Positions 32,548 through 42,758 of a stretch of 64,000 nt of DNA are shown piece by piece. This DNA is from Mycosphaerelloides madeirae (taxonomy: Eukaryota; Ascomycota; Dothideomycetes; Mycosphaerellales; Mycosphaerellaceae): NCBI GenBank assembly GCA_002785995.1, contig NHNV01000017.1:372001-436000 (forward strand), written 5' to 3'. Made by a program: the position numbers and the translations under genes. Within the stretch, counting starts at the first letter, position 1; each line of letters starts with the position of its first letter. The notes under the pieces are model-generated. The model made no database searches. It was not told the origin of the DNA and was given only the letters and a program-made list of their open reading frames with translations.

Positions 32548-34217
32548 TTACACTTCAGTAGCAGCCTGTGGCCTCACGATCTTTTCCGGTTTCTTCCTCT
32601 TTACTACTTCACCAATACCACTCCCATTCGTCGAAGGCGATGGTGGGTTGGGTTTCTTCAGGGACCTCGCCGGAACAGGAGTCGGCGCTGTCGCTGTCGC
32701 AGCAGGCTTCTTGACAGGAGGCAAATTCTTGGCCGGCTGAGGTCCATTCGCAGCAGGTGCCGCAGCAGGCTTCTTCGCTGGGGGAGGATTCTTCGGCTGG
32801 GGGACCTTCGGCAGGGGGACCTTCGGCGGAGCTGGCTTCTGCTTCGTCTGTAGCGGCGGCTTCTCCTCGCCTCGATCAGCTTGTATCGAAAGCTTCCTTG
32901 GCACCTTCTTCTTCACCGGCGCGGTCGTCCTCTTGATTGCCGCTCCGGTCGCCTCACTCTCCTCCACAACGAAAGCCCCATCGGTTGGGTTCTTGTTGTT
33001 GATATCAAGCACGTCTTGCGGACAAGCACTCATCACCACCACGACGTCTCTCTCCGCCCTCAGCCTCACAAAATCGCCTTTCTTGCTTTTCGGCGCCTTG
33101 AAGCCAAGATCTCCTTCTTCATCCCAAGGAATATTCATGAAAAGGTTAAGCGGCGCTGGAACGCTATTGATCGTAACATCCGCCCCGACAGCTTTGGCAC
33201 CTTTCAATCCAGCCCGTTCGTTGAGCTGCTTGAGTGCCAGGACTAGATTTTCAGCACAAGAGCCATGTGCCTCCCACTCAGAGACGCCGAGGCCTCGGTA
33301 TCGCTGCGGATCGCAAGCTGCGATCAACGTATCGTGTATTCCTGGCGACGAATCTTCGACAAACGTGAGAATCGGCTCTCGAAGGTTTGTCACGAGGACG
33401 TCGTTGACTTGTGGTCGGAGATGCAGCGTTGCGGCGCGCGAGTGCATCATCGACATGTACTCCATTGCGGGAGCGTTGGCTGCGTGTTTGAGATTCCAGG
33501 CTTGATAGCCGGCGTAAAGGGAGCCTGCGTATCCAGAGCCAGTCACGGCTGCCATGCCTGAGGGTAAGCAAGTCAGTGCAAAGATCTGGAGGTAGTGGGT
33601 GGGTACCTGAATAACCTGCTGCGCCAACAGGCGTGCGGGAGAAGTCTTGGAGTTGTTCGATGTAGCTCTTGTTCTTGTCTCGCTCGTGCTATCACTTCAT
33701 TAGCAACTGATCCACCACCTCAGTGCTCGGATAGAGGGCGCCTCACCGTCGCAGCAAACTGGCTTACAGTATCCGTCGCCTGCTTCGGAATATACGAACT
33801 AAATCCCTTCCCAGCAGTGAAGTACTCCCCCCATGTGCTCGAGTTCTTCGTCTGCTCACTCTCACCTCCATCCTCTTCCTTCTTCTTGCCGAGTCCCAGA
33901 GAAGGCATCGGAGGCACATACGAGCTCCACGTACTCTTCTTCGGCGTCTCCCCTTCATCACCTTTCGCGAGTGTCTCCTGTGTGGCTTTCTCCGCTTCTT
34001 CTTGGCTTGGAAGTTCTGATGGCTTCTTTTGCTTCAGGTTCGGTTTGGTCTCTTGCTGTGTCGTGCCGGCATTCTTCTTCGGATCTGGCGCAGGAAGTGC
34101 AAATGCCCAGGTGTCTATTACTTGCGTTCCCGAGGAATTGATGATCTTGATCACTTGTCCCGCCGGGACGAAAGTGGCGACGCCGTGGCGGGCCGGGATC
34201 GTCTGCAAGTCCGCCAT
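32548..34217 (-). CDS. DUF1989 (urea carboxylase-associated) protein with internal insertion and Lys/Pro-rich tail
   Basis: Minus-strand exons 34217-33747, 33688-33607 and 33557-32548 (introns of 58 and 49 nt) give 520 residues. The DUF1989 domain starts at the N-terminus (HGVATFVPAGQVIKIIN... QVIDTWAF) and is then interrupted by ~100 hydrophilic residues (~45-150, Lys/Glu/Pro-rich). It resumes with YIEQLQDFSRTPVGAAGYS, SMMHSRAATLHLRP, LREPILTFVEDSSPGIHDTL, CDPQRY, PAPLNLFMNIPW and VVVVMSACPQDVLDINN, the last including a conserved Cys. From ~365 the chain becomes a Lys/Pro/Ala-rich low-complexity tail with repeated PPAKKPAA- and KVP-like units. Bacterial relatives are linked to urea/guanidine or amino-acid metabolism; the fungal function is unknown. 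Confidence 0.87.
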
Positions 34218-34619
34218 GTCTGTGAATGCCTATCGATGCGAGGTGAAGTCAATGCGATAGGAAGAAATGAGGCATGAAAATCGAGAGGTTTTTCACGCAG
34301 TAGAGCAAGTTGGCAGAGGTGGCTGAACATTGACGAGGTTGGTCGCACCGGATCGACTTAATCGCGTCACCACGATGAGGAAGTTGGCAGCTGGATCGCT
34401 AAAGAGCATGGGTCTGTTCCCACGCTTCGAATTATATCACGTTGCATGAGCTCATCCTTGCTTGTGGCTTACATGCTGTGTTTCAAGTCGATTCTCCCTT
34501 GCCAGCCATCCGGTCTTGGCAATAAAGTCGTCGCGTTCCGCTTTTCCCTTTCCGTCTTCAGTCGTGTCGCCGCATGTCGTGCTGTACATATATTTCCCCA
34601 AGCTGGTTGGTAATCGACT
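34218..34619. other. Spacer
   Basis: 402 bases with the DUF1989 promoter and the 3' flank of the next minus-strand gene. An AT-rich patch lies near 34430. No gene seen. Confidence 0.45.
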
Positions 34620-35746
34620 TCAATTGAACGATTTGACACCCTCGATCGTCCCGCAACCAGTTTGGACCAGAAAGCCGGCGCCAGGTGCAAGGCCCTGACC
34701 ACCATCCGAGTACTGAAATCCCAGTCCGCAAGAAGGAGTCGTATACCACAAAAAGCAGTTTCCGGCGTCTGGGTCGTCTTCCGATGAGGCGCAACCTTCG
34801 GTATCGACGCACAATTGGCAGCAAGCACTCGGGTCGCTTCCGGGAGCCAGGCCTCTGGTGGTGTTGGAACTACCTCCGGTCTGGCCGATACCGTAGCCGT
34901 TGACGCTGCCAATCAGGTTGGTAGGCGCACATTTCAGATGCTGCGTAGTTGTGCTTGATGCCGAGGTGACCGTGCAAGCTGCATTGGCAGTCGCGTTGAT
35001 CGCATTGGGGGCCGTGATAGTATGAGTAATCGTGACTGGGGCGGTCGGCGCTGATGCGATTTTGTTTGCTTGGGTGATAAACACGGTGGGGATATCAGCA
35101 GTTTCGGTCTCGGTTGCTGGCTCTTCGATCAATGTGGTTGTGGTCAGGAGGTAAGTAGTGACCTCATCCAGACAGTCGACAGCGAAGGCCTTTTGGCCAG
35201 AACCAACGATACCCTGACCGAATCGATGGAACATGTTGAAGTTGAGAGGCCCTCGAGGCGCAGAATGTCCAGAGCGGGCACCGGGAGGACCTGCCGTGCG
35301 TTTGGCGACATTGCCGCTGTAGGATCCGGTATATACTGTGACTGCACTCCCTGATCTATACATATATTAGTCAGGCCAATTAGTGGTGAAGGTGGAGATG
35401 CGTACACTGTCGTAGTGGCCTTGCAAGCCTGAACGTCCTCGGCAGGCACCCCAACGATGACGAACTCGCTGGTGCCGTTGGCGAAACGGGTCGAAGTCAC
35501 GGCATCTGGGGTGATAGTGGTCGTAGTGGTGGATAGAGTGTTGCAAGTGGTGATGGTCGAGCGAATCGTTTGCGATGACGTTTGTGTGCTGGTCGGCAGC
35601 GAGTTGGGTTGTGATGAGACGTGAGCGAGCTTGGTGATGCACGTCTGCTTGCTGTTGATGGACGTCGAGACCTTTACTGCGTTTTGCGATGCTGCACTGA
35701 CTGCTCCTGCGAGGAGGCAGGCCGAGATGAGGGCGGCGGCAAGCAT
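34620..35746 (-). CDS. Secreted Thr/Ser-rich protein with Cys-rich apple/PAN-like C-terminus
   Basis: Minus-strand exons 35746-35406 and 35355-34620 are joined across a 50-nt intron (35356-35405, donor GTACGC, phase 2); 358 residues. A signal peptide (MLAAALISACLLAGAVSA) is followed by Thr/Ser-rich segments (STITTCNTLSTTTTTIT; TTTLIEEPATETETAD), likely O-glycosylated. The final ~80 residues hold CCQLCVDTEGC, GNCFLWYTTPSCG and QTGCG, a cysteine pattern like the small PAN/apple-type modules common in secreted ascomycete proteins. No hydrophobic C-terminus is present, so it is not an obvious GPI protein. It is probably a cell-wall or extracellular protein; the ligand is unknown. Confidence 0.8.
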
Positions 35747-37255
35747 GTTGGCGAGGATGCGGGAGAAAAAGTCAGAAGTAGGTTGCTGCAGGATAGAAGG
35801 GTGATGGAGGGAACAGAAGAGCTCTAAGGAGGTGAAGAGCCGGAGAAGGTCAATGATGAGGAGGTGATGTGGTGATGAGTTTAGTGATGGAGTGGAGGAA
35901 GGTGCGATTCAAGCAATGGGAAGGTGCGGCCTACATTACATTCACGCTCCATCTACCTACCTTCCGTGAATTAGCCAAGTCGAGGTGGATACAACACTGG
36001 AAGGACCCTTGTACGTTTTTGCTTTAGAATATCTTTGGTGCCAGTCCATCGGATGCTGGAGGTTGACATCGGGATGGATGTTTGCAAAGAAACGAGAAGG
36101 CGCGTCCTCTTCGGCGAGACAGGCAGGTCCGAAAGGGGCGCGTCTTCGCAAGTTCGTACACAGCGACGCGAGAATGGCCGCAGACTCATTAATATGGAAC
36201 GGGCTATTCGTTCGATACTTCTCTGGCGAGTCGCATACTCAGACAGGGAGGCTGTCTGCATGCGGCGTGTGCCTGAAGACCACCCGGCGCTCTGATCGCT
36301 GGAGAGTGGCTGACGCTCGGAATTTCGCTGTCGTGAAACACTTGCCAAGCCTATTCCTGGCGTGCTATTCTCCATCCCGCTGCAAGGGTCGCGGCCGACC
36401 ATCGCTTAGAAAACAATAATTTGCGTGGAAGAGTCAAGCACGTTACATTACTGTTGTTTGTTCGATGAGCCCAAGAAAGGAGGTCCGCGAAAGTTTCATC
36501 TCGATCACGTGCGGATTCTAGCGTCGATTAGACTCTGCGCCATGAGTTCCCGTCTCTTTCCGACGGTCGACCACCTCTCCCGACCTAGCAACCTCAACAT
36601 CACATTTCGTACGGCGACTTCGCACACATTGCCGCAACACAGCGCATCTCAGCTGGCGACGACGATTTAATTGGCGACGACGATTTCGCCCCTCCCCTGG
36701 ATTGATGCCGTCCGCCACTTGCCTCATGCTCGTCCAGCCATCCATATCCACAATCCAAGCAGTCAAAATCCAATGGAGCACCTTTGCTGCTACACACTGT
36801 AGAGAACTTGCTTCAGTAGCATTCTTTGTGGCAGAATGGCCGCTCAAGTTGGAAACACGCCATAATGATTAACAGCATGATCATTGAACCAATCAACTTG
36901 GCAAACGAACAAGACCGAATCATTGTGAATTGAGCTGAGGGCCTTCGCAATACGAAGACGTACATGCACGTTGCTTGAAATTGTCTGGTTGGGCAGTTCC
37001 TACTCAATTCCAGCCACGTATCCGCCATCGGGAGGCTCAAGCGGTGTGGTAAGGAGTCGTTGATGTCAAGCGCGGCCGACTTCTGTACGCGGCGGTCCTG
37101 CCACGAATTTGGCCTACTTTTGAACGACTCTAAGTATGTTTGAGCCAGGACAATGTGCACCTTTGCGTCTCGCCAGCTGTCGGCTGCTGTTTCTACTGGT
37201 CTTTCCTCTAACACCAAAAACGTGCTGACCATGGGAAGAGACGGCAGTTGGCAGC
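35747..37255. other. 1.5-kb intergenic region
   Basis: Upstream of the secreted protein gene and downstream of the 485-residue gene (both minus strand). Overlapping small frames occur on both strands with no signal peptide, domain or intron structure I can defend. A near-tandem 'ttggcgacgacgattt/ctggcgacgacgattt' repeat occurs at about 36652-36688. Confidence 0.45.
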
Positions 37256-38713
37256 CTAGTCCTCCAATTTCATCTCCAATCGAGCGGTCGTCTCGTCGAT
37301 ACCGTCATTCCGCCACAAGATCATCTCGTCATATTCAGGATAACCCATGATGAAATTTGACCCCGGCATTGCATCAGCAAGCAAATACTCCACGTTTCCC
37401 TTCGCCAGGATGTTCGGCCTTCGGATGATGACTACCATACTGTTATACCTGGTGGATTCCGTTTCCCCGTTTCCGTTCTTGCTGAGAACATTGTCACTAC
37501 GTCGGAGGCTGATGCCATTACAATGTAGTCGGCCTTTAAACCCAGGACTCTTGACGTCCCCCTTGATATCGAGAAGTGCGCCGATGTAGTCTCTTGCTTT
37601 AGATGCGACCCGATCTTGAAAGTCGGCGAGGATTACTCCATGACTTGTGCTGGAAGGCTTCCTGAACTCGAATGACACAGTCTTGCCCTCTCCGATGCGA
37701 GATGTAATACTTGCGGTGAACGCCTTGGCAACATCCTTGAAGGGGATATTCTTCTCGGCGGCGACTTCAGAGAGGAATGGAACGTAGATCAAGTAGCGAA
37801 GATCAGGCTCAGTCTCGGATTCGTGGTTGCTGACGACGAGCGCAGTTTCGTCGATCGTCCTGACAGAGAAAGTCTCGAGAGATAAGCCTTGTGCCAATTT
37901 GACCAGATCAACCATCGGTTCTGATGGGGCTTCAGCAGTATCCTCATCTTCGTTCGTACCAACGTCGCAGTACGCCTCCAGTGGCTCAACCACCTCAGAC
38001 GGATCCTCCTCCCAATCATGATCGATGGACCGTCGAGAGAAGCTGTACTCATAAAGCAGCTTGAAACCCAACGAGTCATCGTGAGATTGGGCGTTGCGAA
38101 GTCTGGTAAAGGAAGCCTCGAGTTCCCAAGGCGATCTACCACGCTCGAAGCGTACCCAGATGAGCCCACTGCTGGGATCCGCAGCTTTATATGGCCACCT
38201 GCCATTCACGAATCTGTCCGTCGTGAGGACGATGCAGAAGCCAGCCTTGCAAGCGTCAGAGTCCCACTGTAGCCGAAGCTTTGGGATAAGTAGTGTCTCG
38301 GGGAGGGCGCTTCGAGCCTTGCGATATGCAATCTCCCGCTTCTGATGCTCGATGCAGGCGAATGTGTCAGGCTGGGGATCGGGGTACAGCTCAAGAACAG
38401 GTGGTGCCCGCTCGTGGTTCATTGGTAACAGCAGTTTTACCAAGGAGAGGAGAGTGGTATTGGTACTGCTACTTTGAGCAGATGTTGATTCGGTCCGCTG
38501 CCTCTTCCCAGGCGGTTCGGCGAGATCCAAGGGTATCAGAGAGTAGGCCTGGAAGGCAAAGACTGGATTCTTGCGAAAGTCGTCGGCGATGTCCCAAAAG
38601 GCGCCCGGATATGAATAACGTACTCGAAAAGCGGTTGCACCTGTATGGTCCTGAAACTGCTGAATCCGTAGGATACTCCTTCGCGGCGCCCGAGTCTGCT
38701 CGGTACGAGCCAT
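37256..38713 (-). CDS. Hypothetical protein, 485 residues
   Basis: A long intronless frame; the first ATG codon is at 38713 (open codons upstream start only with GTG). I do not recognise the family. The chain has mixed alpha/beta composition with several ordered-looking blocks: RVRYSYPGAFWDIADDF (~25-45), LIWVRFERGRSPWELEASF (~185-205), LRYLIYVPFLSEVAAEK, VSFEFRKP and GFKGRLHCNGISLRR. A short disordered stretch rich in Ser/Thr (KRQRTESTSAQSSSTNTT) lies near residue 75, and an acidic patch (GTNEDEDTAE) near 260. There is no signal peptide or TM. The length without stops and sensible codon use make it a likely real gene, perhaps lineage-restricted. Confidence 0.75.
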   Translation of the reverse strand: MARTEQTRAPRRSILRIQQFQDHTGATAFRVRYSYPGAFWDIADDFRKNPVFAFQAYSLIPLDLAEPPGKRQRTESTSAQSSSTNTTLLSLVKLLLPMNHERAPPVLELYPDPQPDTFACIEHQKREIAYRKARSALPETLLIPKLRLQWDSDACKAGFCIVLTTDRFVNGRWPYKAADPSSGLIWVRFERGRSPWELEASFTRLRNAQSHDDSLGFKLLYEYSFSRRSIDHDWEEDPSEVVEPLEAYCDVGTNEDEDTAEAPSEPMVDLVKLAQGLSLETFSVRTIDETALVVSNHESETEPDLRYLIYVPFLSEVAAEKNIPFKDVAKAFTASITSRIGEGKTVSFEFRKPSSTSHGVILADFQDRVASKARDYIGALLDIKGDVKSPGFKGRLHCNGISLRRSDNVLSKNGNGETESTRYNSMVVIIRRPNILAKGNVEYLLADAMPGSNFIMGYPEYDEMILWRNDGIDETTARLEMKLED

Positions 38714-39325
38714 TGTTGAATCAGTGGCGAGAAGCACAGCAGATTATGCGCCTGATGAGATGACATTGGTGGAGGAATTGTTGACGAGAGAAGAATGACG
38801 AAAGGGAGGGACAGTTCGTGGAGTTTGGTCTGTTCCTGCCGCCTCAGGGCGTTATCTAGTTCAAACGCCAAGCTCCGTCCAAGCTTTCGCTGGAGAGCTT
38901 AATCTTCAGCATGGGTCAAAGCTTGTGCCGTGAGCGTGTGCAGCTGCTAAAGCCCCAGATATTTCTACGTATCGAAGCGAATCAATAACATTTTATCCTT
39001 CGCATAGCTACACTATCGTCGAATCCTTTCATCTCAAGAGGAAGGTCCCGAAACACATCGTTTGGATGAGCGGCTTGCGAGCGGCGAAGCTTACACTGCA
39101 TGATGCAGAGGCATTGTCGTCCGTCGATGCCCCGAAGAAACGGCCTCTACGATCGCGGTCAAATCTACGCCGCGACTCGGTTGAACTCTTCTACTTCTCG
39201 GATGATTGGAAAGTATGTTCAAGTTGAAAAGGGTCAGATGCCAGGACACATTTGCAGACAGCCTGTATTCTGAATCTTCACTGCATCGTTGCCGCTCGTT
39301 CCATCCTCCGTAGTCCTCGACTCCT
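38714..39325. other. Spacer
   Basis: 612 bases: the promoter of the 485-residue gene and the 3' flank of the LysM relic. No coding signal is supported. Confidence 0.45.
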
Positions 39326-41993
39326 CTATGACGAAAGCTGCCCATTGACACCCACACAATAGTAGTAATTGAGATACAGCTCTGTTCCGTAATTGGCGCC
39401 GTTCGCTCCGAGCACCGCGTTCCAGTCGTACAGATCTGTAGTAGAGATATTGTCTCGCTTAGCGAAGCTGCAGCAGATATCGCCGGATACTGTTTCGTCG
39501 TAAACGCCACGGTCCGCATGGATGCAATTTGTTTTGGTTGGGCTGGCAATCGCCACGCCCACGCAATAGTATTCGTCTAGCCAGAAGTCGTTCGAGCAAT
39601 TTGTTCCATTGACATCCAAAATTGAATTCAGTTGTCTGGATTTAACGAGAAGTATCAACATTCTATCTTGAGAATAACTCAAAGAATGGATTGCTGTGAA
39701 GGAAGTACTTACACAATTGCGCTGGCGCGATCTTCTTGTTGTTTGCAAATATATTACAGTAGTCGCTTGAAACTGCTTTCGCGTAGACCTTGCAGTTCTT
39801 CGCGATGCTGTTAGCATGGGTCGGCGACGGTGCGGAAGCTGTCGTGTAAGTCGACGGTGTGGAGCTGGAAGTGAAAGTAGAGGTAGGCCCTGCGCTAGTC
39901 AGATCCGATGCCGATGCGGAAGAGGTGGAATTGGTTGGCGACGTGGTAGACGAGCCGTTCACCGGAGGACCGACGCAGTATTCATATGAAGCATCGAATG
40001 TGCAATTAGGCGAACCTGTAATCAGAGTGGGATTCAGCGTTTGGAGCTGCGTTAGGTTGAGATTGAAGGTGACTGCCGCAGCGTAACAATCGCTAATCTC
40101 GCTGTAGTTTTAAGTCAACGTGGTTCAAGGAAGTAGCAATGTGCATTTTAGTGAGGTTCCATTAGCCGCCGGTAATTTTGGGAAATGCAAGAATGGTGTT
40201 TAGTTGGAGCGAGGCAGAGACGTGAAAGCAGGTCCGGTAGGATTAGTCTTGTTAAGGCCATAGAACCGAGCACCGGAATAACTGTTGAATTCCAAAGAAT
40301 CAGTCAGTCTCTTTTGATCTGTTTCTCTTGGAATTTGGTATGAGGAATTCACTGCTGCCAACTGGCTCCACGCAATGACTTTCCTGAGCAAAGAGGTTTG
40401 TACAGCTGTTCGTTCATAAGCAGCAGACCTCTCATACTAAATAAGATGACGCACTTCGCATTGAGCGCGGGATCCAGAATCGAAAAAAAGATTCGGCAAG
40501 CTCACTAAAAACTTGAGGATCACCTTATCGCAGTCGTCCCCTGGTTGCACCAAAAAATATTGGCCTCAGTCCGTTGCTGTGTTAACTGCAATATCCGTAG
40601 GCATTGGAACGGCACTTATGGCAACTGAAGGGGAGCCAATAACTGTCGACGGGGCCGTGTATTTGGGGCTGGGCTGATCGACACACAGCACGGTTCCAAT
40701 CGTGTCGTTGAAGTTCACGCACCCTGCGTTGACCTACGGATTCCACGTTTGGAGCCGAGTCACGTTGATGTTGTTCGCAGCGGCCACGGAGGTGCAGTTG
40801 TCCATAGATTGAGTAAAAGCGAAGGGGCGGATGGTCAGTAAGGATCTCAGACATACCGTATCATCTCGCCTCCACTTTATGTACACAGCGTAGGTCGCGG
40901 AGGGATGGTTGACACATAATGTTCCCCCCTCCCAGCTAACTCGGTAAAATTTACACAGTACTGAAATAGAAGGACAGAAGGTCAGCTAGAATCTCAGATA
41001 TGTGGTAGCTTTTCAGCCTTCGCATTACGTACAGCGGGAAGACTATTGTCGAGCAGGGACAACCATGTCTATTCGAGGAGAGTCGTGTCAGCCCATTCTT
41101 ATGCAACATGTCTCTCCTTCCGGGGGAAGAGTATGACCGCAGTGCCTGCGGAAGCAGCTGCAGGGTCGCACAATGCCCCAGTGGCAGCGGCGTAAGTTGT
41201 CATGCAAGCGAGTGTTGTGGTGGTGTTGGAGATCCACTTGTTGTAGAAGCAGCAGTGACTAAACCACTACCCGCCGTCCTATAGTCAAGGTCAGCATTGG
41301 AGTCGCGAACAGGTGGAAGTGCACTCACGATGGCGCGAGCGTCTGTGAGCTCGGAGTCTTGCAAAGTGGCTGCCCAGTCACGGTACAGCTGGACGTGTAG
41401 CTTTGATAGATACTTTCCGACAGGACAAGCGGACCATTGCTAAAGGGGGACTGTGCTTGATTTTGCAAGAGGCTCAGGATGCAGCCATTGCAGCCATTGG
41501 TGTCTGTGGTTGACTTGGCTAGGTCGCCGAAGATCACGTTTCAGTATTGCCCTCCATATTGCAGACAAGTCTGATCGAAGCTGTAAGAGACCTGTCCAAC
41601 AGGAGAAGAAACAGAAGCACAGTCGCCGTAGCGTAAATGAACGTAAAGTTGTTGCAATTCGATTCTGCGTCGTTATACCAGCTTGTGAGTGTCCTATCCA
41701 ATGGCAAGAAGATCAGAATATGGCTACAAGAATGGGATGCGTTGCGGGCTTTCGTTCGAGCCACATGTTGCATTGCAAGAAGTTTCCAGGTCATCGGCGT
41801 CGTAGCAAAAGCTGGGGTTGAAGACCTTGGCGAGATTGCTGCATTCCATAATGTTGCGTCCAAGCACAGATGCGCATACAGTGCCAAAATCAACGGTGGA
41901 TGCCGGGAAGAGCAATTGCCACCCTTTGGCAACAGGCGACAAGGTGAAAACCAGTCTCGTTACGAGACTGAGGCGGGTTCGAAAGGGGCGCAT
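39326..41993 (-). pseudogene. Decayed secreted multi-LysM chitin-binding protein gene
   Basis: Minus-strand remnants follow the order of a fungal multi-LysM protein. There is an N-terminal region from an ATG at 41993, then a Cys-rich domain with CNGCILSLLQNQ...SPF (~41480) and CTVTGQPLCKTPSS (~41370). At least four LysM-like modules follow: ~40820-40670 (ANNINVTRLQTWNP), ~40090-39975 (LNLTQLQTLNP...YEYCVG), ~39790-39550 (SSDYCNIFANNKKIAPAQL... EYYCVGV) and ~39530-39340 (SGDICCSFAKRDNIS... YYYCVGV). Lesions include an in-frame TAG at 40736-40734 inside the first LysM and one base missing near 39630 at the conserved Trp of the third. LysM proteins bind chitin oligomers and in pathogens can hide them from the host. 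This gene is divergent to, and shares a promoter region with, the chitinase relic. Confidence 0.72.
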
Positions 41994-42758
41994 GACATTT
42001 GACAAGTCACGAAACGGCTGAAGACTCGAAATGAGTGCGAAACAAGAGATGGTAGCAACAGCGATGTGTGAACTGACCTTCGAGGGAGAAAGGCTTGATG
42101 GAAGAAGACCAGACTCGATGTCTTGCCAAGTTGCCAGGGCAGCGGGGCGTCAGTGATCAGTCAGTCGCGGCGGGCTGAGTTGACGCTCCCGCCAACTTAG
42201 GCCGCAGAAGCTGAAATGGGAAGTAGAAGTTTGTTTACGATAAATCATCCTACACACATCTTTGTGGGAAGGTAGAAGGTAAGAGCGTGGCGAGGTATTC
42301 GCGAATGTGGACCCTGCGACATGCTAGTCTCGTTGGAATCCCCAAAAGGCGCCAAGAGCGCTGCCAAGATTGGTCTTCCGAAAGCTTAGTCCTACTGCAT
42401 CTTCGTCTGTGCCACATACCAACTTATTCTTCTCACACTCCCCGTTACATCCCTTCGCATCATTTCCGGAACGTTGCTTGCTTCAAGAATGGCGCTTTTA
42501 TCGAAAGACGCTGCACGCGGGTCCCACGAAGCCCCACCGTCAACTACGGCACCTGAGGTCTGATTGGCGGCTCACTGTGTTGGGGTTTACCGTTCATGCT
42601 GTCTGGGTCCGTGGAGTCACAGCCGGCTCAGAATACCTCGGGTAGCCTGCGAGCGCTTTCATAAAGTGCAAAGGAGTGAGGTTTTGCTCACCCGAGAGAC
42701 ATTCTACTCCTATCCCTTCCACCTTCTGATTTTGTATCCATTATTGTCTGAAGCATCG
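41994..42758. promoter_or_regulatory. Shared divergent promoter region of the LysM/chitinase pair
   Basis: About 765 bases separate the two divergent starts. No intact coding frame is seen. No individual operator could be assigned; bidirectional control of the pair is inferred from the arrangement only. Confidence 0.4.
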
